From Xanthomonas sacchari (GTDB lineage: Bacteria; Pseudomonadota; Gammaproteobacteria; Xanthomonadales; Xanthomonadaceae), in contig NZ_CP132343.1 of the NCBI RefSeq assembly GCF_040529065.1, forward strand, positions 1,550,001 to 1,614,000: DNA of 64,000 bases. The letters run 5' to 3'. Shown in pieces: positions 25,170 to 35,498 of this stretch (its first letter is position 1; each line of letters starts with the position of its first letter). The notes beneath the pieces were generated by a model. That model was not told the origin of the DNA. It did no database searches and worked only from the letters and a program-made list of their open reading frames with translations. The position numbers were made by a program, and so were the translations under genes.

Positions 25170-25711
25170 GCGCCGGCGTCGGACTCCGCGGGCTTGCCGC
25201 CCTTGCGGGCGTGCTTGTCGTCGTCCCAGCCGAAGTCGGCCTGGCCGCGCATGCGCGAGCCGGCGGCCACGGTCAGCGAGCCGGCCTTGACGTCGCCGAT
25301 CAGTGCGCCGGAGGCGAGCAGTTCCACCCGCGAGGCCGACTCGATGTTGCCCTCCAGCTCGCCGGCGATGACCACCTTGTCGGCGCGCACGCCGCCGCTG
25401 AGCTTGGCGCCGGTCTCGATGGTGAGGTCGCCCTGCACGTTGACGTCGCCCTTGAACTTGCCGGCGATGCGGATGTGCCCGGTACCCTCGATCTTGCCCT
25501 CGATGCTGATGTCGGCGGCGATCAGCGATTCCTTCGCGGCGGGTGCCGGCGCAGGGGCGCGGGCGGCAGGGGCGGCGGCCGCGACCGCGGCGAGCGGTTC
25601 GCCCTGGGCGGCATCGCCCGGCGGGCGCGGCTCCGGCGGCAACGCGCCGTTACCGGGAACGGGCGGCAGGCCATCCTTGCGCGCGGGACCCTGGTCTTTC
25701 CAGATGGACAT
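25166..25711 (-). CDS. Bactofilin (polymer-forming cytoskeletal protein)
   Basis: A 181-residue protein. An N-terminal Pro/Ala-rich flexible region (~1-60) is followed by the bactofilin beta-helix (~62-155) with its repeated pattern of Gly and hydrophobic residues (SIEGKIEGTGHIRIAGKFKG, LSGGVRADKVVIAGELEGNI), and a charged C-terminal tail. Bactofilins polymerise without nucleotides and organise cell-shape or peptidoglycan enzymes at the membrane. It forms an operon with the downstream zinc-ribbon gene. Confidence 0.93.
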   Translation of the reverse strand: MSIWKDQGPARKDGLPPVPGNGALPPEPRPPGDAAQGEPLAAVAAAAPAARAPAPAPAAKESLIAADISIEGKIEGTGHIRIAGKFKGDVNVQGDLTIETGAKLSGGVRADKVVIAGELEGNIESASRVELLASGALIGDVKAGSLTVAAGSRMRGQADFGWDDDKHARKGGKPAESDAGA

Positions 25712-25815
25712 GGGCTGTCGTCTCCAGTCGGGGGAAGCGCGACTATCGCCGCTCTATCGCGTCGGTTTTGTGACGCTTTCTTCAAAACGGCGGCCCGACC
25801 GCGACCGCCGCCGGT

Positions 25816-27525
25816 TCAGCCCATGCCGTCCAGCGCCGGGTCGTAGACCTGTACCTGGTTGCGGCCGCAGCGCTTGGCCCGGTATAGCGCCGCATCGGCC
25901 TTGCGCAGCAGGGTGGTGGCGACCACGCCGTCGCGCGCATAGCTGGCCACGCCGATCGACATGGTCACCGCCGGCAGCGCCTTGCCGTCCACGGTTGCGC
26001 TCAATTGCTGGGCAGCGCCGCGGATCTGTTCGGCGATGGCCTGTGCCTGTTCCGGCCCGGTCTCCGGCAGGATCACCGTGAACTCCTCGCCGCCGTAGCG
26101 GCAGGCGATGTCCTCGCCGCGCAGCCGCGTCGACAGCATCTGCCCGACCGCGGCCAGCAGGGCGTCGCCGCCGCCGTGACCGTGAAGGTCGTTGAACTGC
26201 TTGAAGTGGTCCACGTCCAGCATCAGCAGCGACAGCGGCATCTGCCGGCGTCCGCAGCGGGCCAGTTCGTGGTTGAGCGATTCTTCCAGGTAGCGCCGGT
26301 TGAACAGGCCGGTGAGCGGGTCGCGGATCGACTGCAGGCGCAGCGACTCGCGCAGGCGCAGGTTGCTCAACGCCAGCGACAACTGCTCGGCGGCGGCCTC
26401 GGCGATGGCAATGCGCGGCAGCGGACCGGTGCCGCGCCCGGCCAGGAACACGAAGCCCAATTGCGTGCCCTGCGCGGAAAGCGGAATGCAGGCGGTGCTG
26501 GCACCGGCGGCGTAGGGATCCTCGCGCAGATGCGCGCAGGCCGAGTCGTGGCCCTGCGCATGCACGAAATGGCTCTTGTCGCGACGCAAGGCCCAGCAGT
26601 CCTGCGGCGCCACGGCCGGCTCGCTGCCAACCGGCGGCTCGCCCCAACTGACGATCTCCTCGGCGCGGTCGCGCGAGGCGCGCAGCAGGTAGACGCTGCC
26701 GCCGGTGTCGGGCATCAGCGCGGCGAGCAGGCGTGCGGTCACGGTCAGTGCCTCGGCCGGCTCCACGCAGCTCTGCAGCAGGCCGGTATAGCGGCTGAGC
26801 GCGTTGAGGTCGGCACTGGTGCGCTCCAGCTCGGTGATGCTGGCTTCCATTTTCTCGTTGGCGACCGAGGCGGCCTGTTCGGCGTTGCTGCGGTTGCGCA
26901 GTTCGCGGAACAGCAGCGCGTAGACCACGCCGACGCTGCCCAGGCCGAACGGGATGCCGGCCAGGGCCAGCGCCAGCAGCATGTCCGAACTGCGCTGGTT
27001 GGACAGGTCGCGGCGCTGCAGCAATTGCTGCTCCACGTCGATCATCTGCTGCACCTGATCGCGGATCGCGCTGGAACTCTGATACACGTTCGGCGCCATC
27101 GCCCGCTGCAACGCTTCCAGGCCATCGCGCTGGTATACCGCCAGCATCTGCCGCATCTGCGTCAGGCGCGTGTTCATCAGTCGCTCCAGCGTCTGCACAT
27201 TGGCGACCTGGACGGGATTGTCGGAGACCAGCTTGCGCAGTTGCGCCAGTTGCCGTGGCACGCGCTCGGCACTGTCGTAATAGAGGGTCAGGAAGGCTTG
27301 GTTGTTGGTCAGTTCGTAGCCACGCAGCGAGGACTCGGTCATCAGCAAGGTGGCTTGCACCTCGTCGATGTTGCGCAGGACTTCATGGGTGTGGGCGACG
27401 CGTTCGGCATCGGAGATCGAGCGCTGCGCGCCTGAGAAGACACCGAAGCCGATCAGCACGAAAACCGCAGCGGAGAACAGGAGGGCTAGGCGGGTCCTGG
27501 CCCGCACGCGAAGAAGGATCGGCAT
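25816..27525 (-). CDS. Membrane diguanylate cyclase with CHASE3, GAF and GGDEF domains
   Basis: A 569-residue inner-membrane sensor. TM1 (~11-31), a periplasmic CHASE3-like four-helix domain (~35-175, SSLRGYELTNNQAFL), TM2 (~185-208) and a coiled coil are followed by a GAF domain (~250-395) and a GGDEF domain (~400-565). The active site is intact (RYGGEEF, about residues 476-482), and the product-inhibition I-site RGED lies five residues upstream. It makes cyclic di-GMP, which controls motility, biofilm and virulence in Xanthomonas. The signal sensed is unknown. Confidence 0.93.
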   Translation of the reverse strand: MPILLRVRARTRLALLFSAAVFVLIGFGVFSGAQRSISDAERVAHTHEVLRNIDEVQATLLMTESSLRGYELTNNQAFLTLYYDSAERVPRQLAQLRKLVSDNPVQVANVQTLERLMNTRLTQMRQMLAVYQRDGLEALQRAMAPNVYQSSSAIRDQVQQMIDVEQQLLQRRDLSNQRSSDMLLALALAGIPFGLGSVGVVYALLFRELRNRSNAEQAASVANEKMEASITELERTSADLNALSRYTGLLQSCVEPAEALTVTARLLAALMPDTGGSVYLLRASRDRAEEIVSWGEPPVGSEPAVAPQDCWALRRDKSHFVHAQGHDSACAHLREDPYAAGASTACIPLSAQGTQLGFVFLAGRGTGPLPRIAIAEAAAEQLSLALSNLRLRESLRLQSIRDPLTGLFNRRYLEESLNHELARCGRRQMPLSLLMLDVDHFKQFNDLHGHGGGDALLAAVGQMLSTRLRGEDIACRYGGEEFTVILPETGPEQAQAIAEQIRGAAQQLSATVDGKALPAVTMSIGVASYARDGVVATTLLRKADAALYRAKRCGRNQVQVYDPALDGMG

Positions 27526-27623
27526 CGCAAAAGTCTACTGTGACGGCGCAAACGCCTTGGACCGGCGTCACAAAAAAAGACCTCCTCTACCGGTGCGCCG
27601 CGGCATGCGCCGCGCCGCAGCTG

Positions 27624-27647
27624 CCGCCCCCGCGCAGGCGGGGGCGG
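27624..27647 (-). terminator. Strong GC hairpin downstream of the 27.7-kb lipoprotein gene
   Basis: CCGCCCCCGC and GCGGGGGCGG form a ten-base stem with a four-base loop, just after the minus-strand stop codon. No T-run follows directly, so it may stall rather than terminate transcription. Confidence 0.5.
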
Positions 27648-27654
27648 CGGTAAC

Positions 27655-28008
27655 TCAGCGGTGCTCGCGGTCGCCGTTGTGCGGATCTTCGTTGGCGTTC
27701 TCGCGGGCTTTGTCGGCGACCTTCTGTGCGGCCTGGGCGGTGGCCTCGCTGGCATCGGCCGCCATTTCCTTGGCCGCGGCCGAGGCATCCTGCACCGCAT
27801 CGGAGTTGGCGGCGCGGTGCGCGGCGTCGCGTGCGTCGGCGGCCACTTCGCGCCCGGCCTGCGCGACCTGGCCCGCGGCCTCCTTGGCGGCCTCGCCGGT
27901 CTGCTCGGCGGCGACCTTGGCGTCGCGTTGCGCCTGCTGCGATTCGGGACCCTGGCAGCCGGCCAGTGCGAGGGCGCCCAGCAGGGCGACGATCGGGGTC
28001 TTGTTCAT
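27655..28008 (-). CDS. Small Ala-rich helical lipoprotein
   Basis: A 117-residue protein. The signal peptide ends in a lipobox LALAGC (Cys ~18). The mature part is almost entirely helical with heptad-like Ala, Asp and Lys residues (AAKEAAGQVAQAGREVAADA) and a polar tail. It resembles short Ala-rich lipoproteins that associate with the envelope; the function is unknown. A similar protein is encoded 600 bp upstream on the same strand. The start at 28008 is preceded by GGAGAAGCC. Confidence 0.82.
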   Translation of the reverse strand: MNKTPIVALLGALALAGCQGPESQQAQRDAKVAAEQTGEAAKEAAGQVAQAGREVAADARDAAHRAANSDAVQDASAAAKEMAADASEATAQAAQKVADKARENANEDPHNGDREHR

Positions 28009-28546
28009 GCGGCTTCTCCGTCCACGGGTGGGTGACGCGGCGCAGCCTAGGCGGGCACGCATGCAGCCTGCGTCAAGGCGGGGCCGTGGCGCTGGACAGT
28101 GTTCAGGAAGGCGCTGCCGCTGGTGGGGGAGGTGTGCCGCGGGTGCGGAGCCAGACACGGCGATACACGCCCTCGCAGTCGTATGCCGACGATGGGTGCA
28201 ACGCAGATGCCCGACGTCGGCGCGTACATGCCCGCACTTGCGCGGCGCATGGCGGCAGTGCCTATGGATGGCGTCGCTCGACGCTGGCGTCCAGCAAGTC
28301 GCGCGGTCGCTGCCGGCGGTGCGACGCGTGGGTGCGGGTCATGCGTACAGCGCGCACGCGCACAACGCGATGGCGACGCAATGGCACCGAAAATCCTGCG
28401 GGGACGCGCGTTTGTGAGGCGACGTCAGCGGCGGAAGACGGTGCGGCATTCGCGCGAGGCGAACATGCGCACTCGCCGCCCTTCGTGACACGTTGTGCCG
28501 GCACGCTGCTGGCGCCTTCGCCGCGCTCCTCGGCAAACACCAGGCA
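28009..28546. other. Gene-free region, 538 bp
   Basis: No reading frame here has a recognisable product, ribosome-binding site or start supported by a family. It holds the upstream region of the lipoprotein gene at 27655. I see no repeat of the families found elsewhere. Confidence 0.5.
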
Positions 28547-28547
28547 A

Positions 28548-28575
28548 AGAAAAAGCCGCTGGCGGACCAGCGGCT
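28548..28575 (-). terminator. Rho-independent terminator of the 28.6-kb lipoprotein gene
   Basis: On the minus strand GCCGCTGG-TCCG-CCAGCGGC is followed by TTTTTCTTT. An eight-base stem and T-rich tail lie 30 bp after the stop codon. Confidence 0.9.
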
Positions 28576-28604
28576 CTTTCAGGACTGCAAAAAGCAAGAA
28601 GTGA

Positions 28605-28946
28605 TTACTTCTTGGCTTCCTGAGCAGCGTCCTTCGCCTTGTCGGCGGTGTCTTCCGCAGCCTTGGCGGTGTCGGCAGCCTTGTCGGCAGCGGCATCGGT
28701 CGGGGCAGCGGCGGCAGCGGCCGAAGCGTCGGCAGCGGTGTTGGCGGCGGTCGCGGCGGTGTCGGCAGCGGCCTGAGCGGCGTCGGCGGTCTGGGCGCCG
28801 GCGGCAGCCGACTGGTCGGCAGCAGCCTGGGCGTCGGTGGCGGCTTCGTTAGCCGACTGCGCGGCGTCCTGGGCCTGCTCCTGCTTCGAGCACGCGGCCA
28901 GGGCCAGACCCAGGGCCATTGCGATCAGCAGCTTGTTGATGCTCAT
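28605..28946 (-). CDS. Ala-rich helical lipoprotein, second copy type
   Basis: A 113-residue protein, about half Ala. The signal peptide MSINKLLIAMALGLALAAC gives a lipobox with Cys19. The mature part is an amphipathic Ala/Asp/Lys helix repeat (TADAAQAAADTAATAANTAA) ending in KK. It is similar in build, but not clearly homologous, to the lipoprotein at 27655. It has its own terminator and is therefore probably monocistronic. The function is unknown. Confidence 0.83.
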   Translation of the reverse strand: MSINKLLIAMALGLALAACSKQEQAQDAAQSANEAATDAQAAADQSAAAGAQTADAAQAAADTAATAANTAADASAAAAAAPTDAAADKAADTAKAAEDTADKAKDAAQEAKK

Positions 28947-29068
28947 TGTGTCTATCCTCGTCGTTTAGTTAGGCAACGCGCGAATGCGCGCCCTCAACAT
29001 GATGACAAGCCAAAGTCGGCTGTCAAGCGCACGCGCATTCATTTTTGTGTTTCAGGGGTTAATCCCAA

Positions 29069-30244
<1,176 letters not shown>

Positions 30245-30434
30245 GGCAAACCCTTACGAAAGTAGTGTTCCGATTATCTGCCGCGGCGCGGGGTCTTGCC
30301 AAATCGCAGGGACCCGGGGCGGCCGTCCCGTGGGCGATGTTTCGGTGTAGATTGGCGTGGGTCATCGCCGTCGACGGCCGATGAATGGGAATGGCACCGG
30401 ACGGTGCGGCAGATCAAGGGAGAGGGGAACGACA

Positions 30435-33275
30435 ATGCGGGCATTGATGACACGGTCGCTGCTGGCGGCCGCGGTGGCGGTTGCGCTGACCTCGTGCGGT
30501 GGCGGCGGTGGCGGTGGTGGCAATCTGGTCCACGGCAGTCCGCCGCCGACGTCGCCACCTCCGACCTCGCCGCCGCCGCCCCCTCCTCCGCCGCCGCCGA
30601 CGTCGCCTCCACCCACCTCGCCGCCGCCGCCCCAGCCGGCGTTCGACGCGCATCTGACCCTGACCAATACGCTGGCCGCGCACAACGCCGGCTACGACGG
30701 CGGCGGTTACCGCATCGGCGTGGTCGATACCGGCGTCAACCGCAACCATCCGGCGCTGGCCGGACGGGTGGTGTCGAACCTGATCTACGTCGATCCGAGC
30801 CAGAACAACACCAAGGTCGACGACGTCGACGGCCATGGCACCACCGTGGCGCAGCTGGCGGCGGGCAAGTCGGTCGGGCAGTGGCCGGGCGGCATCGCGC
30901 CGGGCGCGCAGATCGTGTCCGCGCGCATCATCTCCGACACGCCGCCCAAGGACGACGGCACCGGCAACGGCAACCAGGTCAGTGGCGGCCTGGGCCTGAC
31001 CCAAGTGCACCAGGACCTGATCAATGCCGGGGTCAAGGTGATGAACAACTCCTGGGGCGGCATCTACTGGACCGACCTGAACTCGACCAACGCCATCGCC
31101 GACGAGTACCGCCCGTTCGTGCTCGGCAACGGCGGCCTGGTGGTGTTCGCCGCCGGCAACGAATCCAAGGCCACGCCCTCGGATATCGCCTCGCTGCCCA
31201 GCAAGGCCGGCCCCAACGGCACGCTGCCGGCGGCTGACCTGGAGCGCGGCTGGCTGGTGGTGGCGGCCACCGATTCCACCACCGGCACGCAACTGGCCTC
31301 GTATTCCAACGCCTGCGGCGCGGCGATGCGCTACTGCCTGGTCGCGCCCGGCACCGAGGTGTTTGTCGATCCCAAGGCGACCACCTCCACCAGCAACCCC
31401 GACTACTACTACGGCAGCGGCACCTCGTTTGCGGCGCCGCTGGTGTCCGGTGCGGCGGCGCTGGTCTGGCAGGCCTTCCCGTACTTCACCAACGACCTGG
31501 TCCGGCAGACCCTGCTCGGCACCGCCACCGACCTGGGCACGCCGGGCGTGGATGCGACCTTCGGCTACGGCCTGCTCAACGTCGGCAAGGCGGTGCAGGG
31601 ACCGGGCCGCTTCGACTGGGGCGACGTGACGGTGGGATTCACCGGCAGCTCGACCTGGGCCAACGACATCGCCGGCAGCGGCGGCCTGATTAAACAGGGC
31701 AGCGGCACGCTGACTCTGAGCGGCACCCAGAACACCTACAGCGGCGACACCCAGGTGCAGGGCGGCACGCTCAGCGCGGCCAGCCTCGGCAGTTCCAACG
31801 TGGCGATCAGCAACGGCGCGACCTTCATCGGTACTGGCGCGCTCGGCGGCAGCGTCGCCAATGCCGGCACCTTCCAGGTCGGCGCGGCCACCCTGAGCCT
31901 GAGCGGCAACTACGTGCAGAGCAGCAACGGCCGCCTGGCCCTGCTGGTCGGTGACAAGCTCTCGGTCGGCGGCAGCGCCGTGTTGCAGGGCGGTTCGCTG
32001 TACGTGCTGGGCAAGCGCGACTACGTGGTCAACAACACCGCGTACACGGTGCTGCAGGCCAACGGCGGGCTCACCGGCACCTTCACCTCGGTGACCACGC
32101 CATCGAACGTGTTCCTGACCTCGTCGCTGTCCTACGACGCCACCAGCGCCTCGATCACCGTGCAGTCGCTGAGCGTCACCGCTGCCGCGGCCAGCTTCGG
32201 CAACATCACCGCCGCCACGCTGGCCTCGGCGACGCGCGTGGATGCGGCGTTCGCGCAGCTCAACACGCAGCTGAGCCAGGCTCCGGCCACGGTCGGCGGC
32301 GCGCTGCTCAAGGCGGCCGGCGCCGTGCAGCAGTCGCCGAGCGTGGCAGCGGCGTCGGCGACGCTGCGCAGCCTGTCCGGCGAGGCGCATGCCGCGGCCA
32401 CCGCAATGACCTTCGACACCATGGACCTGCAGCGGCGCGCGCTGTCCAGCCGCTTCGACACGCTGGTCGACCAGCCGCGCGCGGTCGGCGCCTGGAGCCA
32501 ACGCCTGGGCGAGACCGGGCAGGGCAGCTTCGCCGGCAGCCAGTTCCAGCTCGATGGCTGGCTGATGGGCCAGGACCTGCGCCTGAGCGAACACGCGGTG
32601 GCCGGCTTCGCCTTCGGCGAAAGCCGCGCCAACGACGCCGGCGGCCTGGACCGCAGCCGCAACCGCCAGGTGCAGGGCCAGGTGTACCTTGGCGCGGTGG
32701 CCGGCGACGCCTACGCGCTGGCGCAACTGGGCACCGGCCAGTACCAGCGCCAGCTCGACCGCAGCCTGCTGCTCGGCGACGCCGTCGCCGATGCGTCCAG
32801 CCGCTATGCCGGTCGCTTCCTGTCTTCCAGCGTCGAGGTCGGCTATCGGCTCGGACGCGGCCCGACGTGGCTGACGCCGTATGCCGGCGCCGACTACAGC
32901 CGCATCGACAGCGATGGCTTCCGCGAACAGGGCGGCGATGGCTTCGGATTGATGGCCGGTGCCGCCAGTTCCTCGCGCAGCCAGGCGCTGGCCGGCCTGC
33001 GTGGCGGCGTCGGCGGGCGCGGCTGGTCGCTGCAGGGCTACGCCGAGTGGCAGCAGACGCTGGCCGCGCAGGGCCTGGACCGGCAGGCCAGCTTCGTCGG
33101 CGTGAACGCCTGGGCGCCGCTGGTGGACCTGCAGCCGGCGCGTTCGGGTGGCCTGTTCGGCGCCAGCCTGCAGACCCGCTGGAACGGCGGGCTGCTGGGG
33201 CTGGGCTACGACCAGCGCTTCGGCCCGCGTGGCGACGACCGCGCGGTGTCGCTGCGCTATCGCCTGGGCTTCTGA
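30435..33275 (+). CDS. Lipoprotein autotransporter with subtilisin-type protease domain
   Basis: A 946-residue type Va secreted protease. The signal peptide ends in a lipobox LTSC (C21), followed by eight Gly and a Pro-rich linker (~35-68). The S8 catalytic triad is D98 (VVDTGVNRNHP), H134 (DGHGTTVAQ) and S331 (GTSFAAPLVSG). Next come passenger repeats of the autotransporter-associated type (GSGTLTLSGTQNTYSGDTQV) and a C-terminal beta-barrel (~670-946) ending in LRYRLGF. This build matches SphB1 and NalP, surface-anchored autotransporters that process other secreted proteins. The ATG at 30435 follows GAGAGGGGAACGACA. Confidence 0.92.
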   Translation: MRALMTRSLLAAAVAVALTSCGGGGGGGGNLVHGSPPPTSPPPTSPPPPPPPPPPTSPPPTSPPPPQPAFDAHLTLTNTLAAHNAGYDGGGYRIGVVDTGVNRNHPALAGRVVSNLIYVDPSQNNTKVDDVDGHGTTVAQLAAGKSVGQWPGGIAPGAQIVSARIISDTPPKDDGTGNGNQVSGGLGLTQVHQDLINAGVKVMNNSWGGIYWTDLNSTNAIADEYRPFVLGNGGLVVFAAGNESKATPSDIASLPSKAGPNGTLPAADLERGWLVVAATDSTTGTQLASYSNACGAAMRYCLVAPGTEVFVDPKATTSTSNPDYYYGSGTSFAAPLVSGAAALVWQAFPYFTNDLVRQTLLGTATDLGTPGVDATFGYGLLNVGKAVQGPGRFDWGDVTVGFTGSSTWANDIAGSGGLIKQGSGTLTLSGTQNTYSGDTQVQGGTLSAASLGSSNVAISNGATFIGTGALGGSVANAGTFQVGAATLSLSGNYVQSSNGRLALLVGDKLSVGGSAVLQGGSLYVLGKRDYVVNNTAYTVLQANGGLTGTFTSVTTPSNVFLTSSLSYDATSASITVQSLSVTAAAASFGNITAATLASATRVDAAFAQLNTQLSQAPATVGGALLKAAGAVQQSPSVAAASATLRSLSGEAHAAATAMTFDTMDLQRRALSSRFDTLVDQPRAVGAWSQRLGETGQGSFAGSQFQLDGWLMGQDLRLSEHAVAGFAFGESRANDAGGLDRSRNRQVQGQVYLGAVAGDAYALAQLGTGQYQRQLDRSLLLGDAVADASSRYAGRFLSSSVEVGYRLGRGPTWLTPYAGADYSRIDSDGFREQGGDGFGLMAGAASSSRSQALAGLRGGVGGRGWSLQGYAEWQQTLAAQGLDRQASFVGVNAWAPLVDLQPARSGGLFGASLQTRWNGGLLGLGYDQRFGPRGDDRAVSLRYRLGF

Positions 33276-33328
33276 GTCCGGGGACCCGGCCCGGCGCATG
33301 CGGCGCCGGTGCGGGGTCGATCCGTCAA

Positions 33329-33354
33329 GCAGGGCCGGGACGTCCCGGCCCTGC
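33329..33354. terminator. Perfect 26-bp palindrome between convergent genes
   Basis: The halves GCAGGGCCGGGAC and GTCCCGGCCCTGC are perfectly complementary with no loop. The position between the autotransporter gene and the dehydrogenase gene, both ending here, suggests a bidirectional terminator, although no T-run is present. Confidence 0.55.
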
Positions 33355-33395
33355 GATCTGCGGCATTCCGCCTGCGGTGCAGGCGGTGCGTGGCG

Positions 33396-34496
33396 TCACT
33401 CGCCGCGCAGATGGCCCATCGAGCGCGGTGCGGTGCGGCCCAGCGGCAGCTTGAGCTTGCCGATCGCCTGCATGCGCGCCTCGGCGATGCGGTCGGCGGC
33501 CTGTTGCGGCGGAATGTTCTCACGCTCGGACAGGTCGAAGATCTTGCCGAGGTTGTGGTACATGCTGCGGATCAGCCGCATCGCGCGTTCGCGGTTGTAG
33601 CCGTCGATCTCCAGCGACACGTTCATCACGCCGCCGGCGTTGACCGCGTAGTCCGGCGCGTAGAGGATGCCGCGGCGGTGCAGTTCCTCGCCGACCGCGG
33701 GATTGGCCAACTGGTTGTTGGCGGTGCCGCAGACGATCTTGACCTTGAGCCGCGGCAGCTTGGCTTCGTCGAGTGCGCTCTCCAGCGCGCACGGGGCCAG
33801 CACGTCGGCGGCGACGTCGTAGATGTCGTCCGGGTCCACTGCTTCGGCGCCATACTCGGCCACCGCGCGTGCGACCAGCGCCGGATCCAGGTCTGTCACG
33901 TACAGCTTGGCGCCGCGTTCCTTGAGCAGCTTCACCAGCTCCATGCCGATGTGGCCCAGGCCCTGCACGGCGATGCTGGTCTTGCCGATCTCCTCGTGGC
34001 CGAACTTGCGTTGCAGCGAGGCCATCAGCGCCTGCAGCGCACCGTAGGCGGTGAACGGGGCCGGGTCGCCGGAGCCGCCATGCACCTGGTGCACGCCGGT
34101 GACGTACTCGGTCTCCAGGTAGATCTGCTCCATGTCGTTGACGTCGGTGCCGACGTCCTCGGCGGTGATGTAACGGCCGCCCAGCGAATCGACGTAGCGG
34201 CCGAAGGCGCGGAACAGCGCTTCGGACTTGTCGCTCTTCGGGTCGCCGATGATCACTGCCTTGCCGCCGCCGATGTTGAGCCCGGCCAGCGCGTTCTTGT
34301 AGGTCATGGTGCGGCTGAGCCGCAGCGCGTCCTGCAGGGCGGATTCGGTGTTGGCGTAGGGGCGCATGCGCACGCCGCCCAGTGCCGGGCCGAGCACGGT
34401 GTTGTGGATGGCGATGATCGCCTGCAGTCCCACGTCGCGGTTATGGCAGAAGACGACCTGTTCGTGGCCGGTGTTGGCTAGCGTTTCGAAAAGCAT
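33396..34496 (-). CDS. Leucine dehydrogenase-type Glu/Leu/Phe/Val dehydrogenase
   Basis: A 366-residue NAD-dependent amino acid dehydrogenase converting branched-chain amino acids to 2-oxo acids. The N-terminal dimerisation domain has LGPALGGVRM, the catalytic region MTYKNALAGLNIGGGKAVI with the active-site Lys, and DVGTDVNDM. The Rossmann motif is VQGLGHIGMELV. The length fits leucine rather than glutamate dehydrogenases. It lies near a fused isobutyryl-CoA mutase and a thiolase, so it may initiate valine/leucine breakdown or supply branched precursors. The start at 34496 gives MLFETLANTGHEQVVF. Confidence 0.9.
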   Translation of the reverse strand: MLFETLANTGHEQVVFCHNRDVGLQAIIAIHNTVLGPALGGVRMRPYANTESALQDALRLSRTMTYKNALAGLNIGGGKAVIIGDPKSDKSEALFRAFGRYVDSLGGRYITAEDVGTDVNDMEQIYLETEYVTGVHQVHGGSGDPAPFTAYGALQALMASLQRKFGHEEIGKTSIAVQGLGHIGMELVKLLKERGAKLYVTDLDPALVARAVAEYGAEAVDPDDIYDVAADVLAPCALESALDEAKLPRLKVKIVCGTANNQLANPAVGEELHRRGILYAPDYAVNAGGVMNVSLEIDGYNRERAMRLIRSMYHNLGKIFDLSERENIPPQQAADRIAEARMQAIGKLKLPLGRTAPRSMGHLRGE

Positions 34497-34962
34497 GGGG
34501 GCTCCGCTGGCGTTGCAGGTGTCGGGCACCATGGTCCAGGACCGTGCCTGGGGGTGGCGCAAAACAAAAACGCGACGGTTCCGGAACAGGCCCTGAGCGT
34601 CGCGATGGCGGCATTTTAAAGCAATTGCCGCGCGCCGGTGCGATGGCGTGGTGGCCGGGCTGTGCGGGCATCTCGCGGCGCTGTGCGACGCCACCGGCGG
34701 TGTGCGCGCGTTCGCCGAGGGGCGCGTGCGTGGCGGGAGAGGGCGGTTTTGGCGCGGGGCGCACGGGGGCGGGCGGCGCGATGTGGCCTTGGCCGGTCCT
34801 GCGGTCGCGGTGACCGACGCTGGTGCGGCGGGAGGGGGCGCACGTTGGCGCCATGGGCGGCAGCGATTGTTGACGCCTTGCCGCGGCCCAGCACGCCGCG
34901 GCGGCGTTGCCCGCGATCGCCGCCGGCACGGCGATCGCGGGCCCTGTTTGGGGGAACTGGGA
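34497..34962. other. Gene-free region, 466 bp
   Basis: It contains the upstream region of the dehydrogenase gene with an A/T-rich stretch (ATTTTAAAGCAATTG at 34611-34625) that could hold its promoter. The remainder is very GC-rich with no convincing reading frame. Confidence 0.45.
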
Positions 34963-35280
34963 CTAGTGACGCGCCCAATAGCCGGCGTGGAAGCGATAGG
35001 CTGGGCCGTAGTGCTCCCAGCGCGGGCCGACGTAGACGTAGCCCGGCCGTTCCACCACGTAGCGGCCGGCGACCCAGACGTGGCGGTGGCCGTTCCACCG
35101 CCAGTAGCCGGGCATCCACACGTAGCCGGGCCGCACCACCACCCGTTCCACGATCGGCGGCGGTGGCGCGGTGCGGACCGACAGTTCCACCACTTCGCGC
35201 GCCTGCGCGGGCGCGGCGGCCATACCGCCGGCGAGCGCGCCGCCGAGCAGGGTAGCCAGCAACAAGGGACGAGCGAACAT
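34963..35280 (-). CDS. Secreted YXWGXW repeat-type protein
   Basis: A 105-residue exported protein with a Sec signal peptide ending in APAQA (~25). The mature part has repeated aromatic motifs [21 protein letters not shown] and a further [14 protein letters not shown], typical of the YXWGXW repeat family found in periplasm or outer membrane. The function is unknown. The start at 35280 is the first ATG giving a signal peptide; the longer frame upstream has none. Confidence 0.8.
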   Translation of the reverse strand: MFARPLLLATLLGGALAGGMAAAPAQAREVVELSVRTAPPPPIVERVVVRPGYVWMPGYWRWNGHRHVWVAGRYVVERPGYVYVGPRWEHYGPAYRFHAGYWARH

Positions 35281-35498
35281 GCGATGTCTCCGAAGGCATC
35301 GGCGGGGTGCCGACGCGGGAGGAAACGCCGCGACCGACACGGGTGTTGACGCGCGGCCGAGGGCGTATTCATGCAGCGGATAGCCAGGCGCGACGTCGCG
35401 TATGCGGTTTGCCGCCCGCGTGCGGATGCTGCAGCGCAACCTGCCCGTGTCGCGCTGCGCGCCTAGAATCGCGGCATTCTCTTTTCGATGTCCGCACG

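Noticed and set aside
28099-28488. A 129-codon plus-strand frame in the gap at 28 kb
   Set aside because: No ribosome-binding site, no domain and Arg-rich composition; other frames overlap with equal likelihood.
30414-33299. Antisense open frame of about 960 codons opposite the autotransporter gene
   Set aside because: Shadow frame created by strong GC bias in third positions; no domain, no start context.
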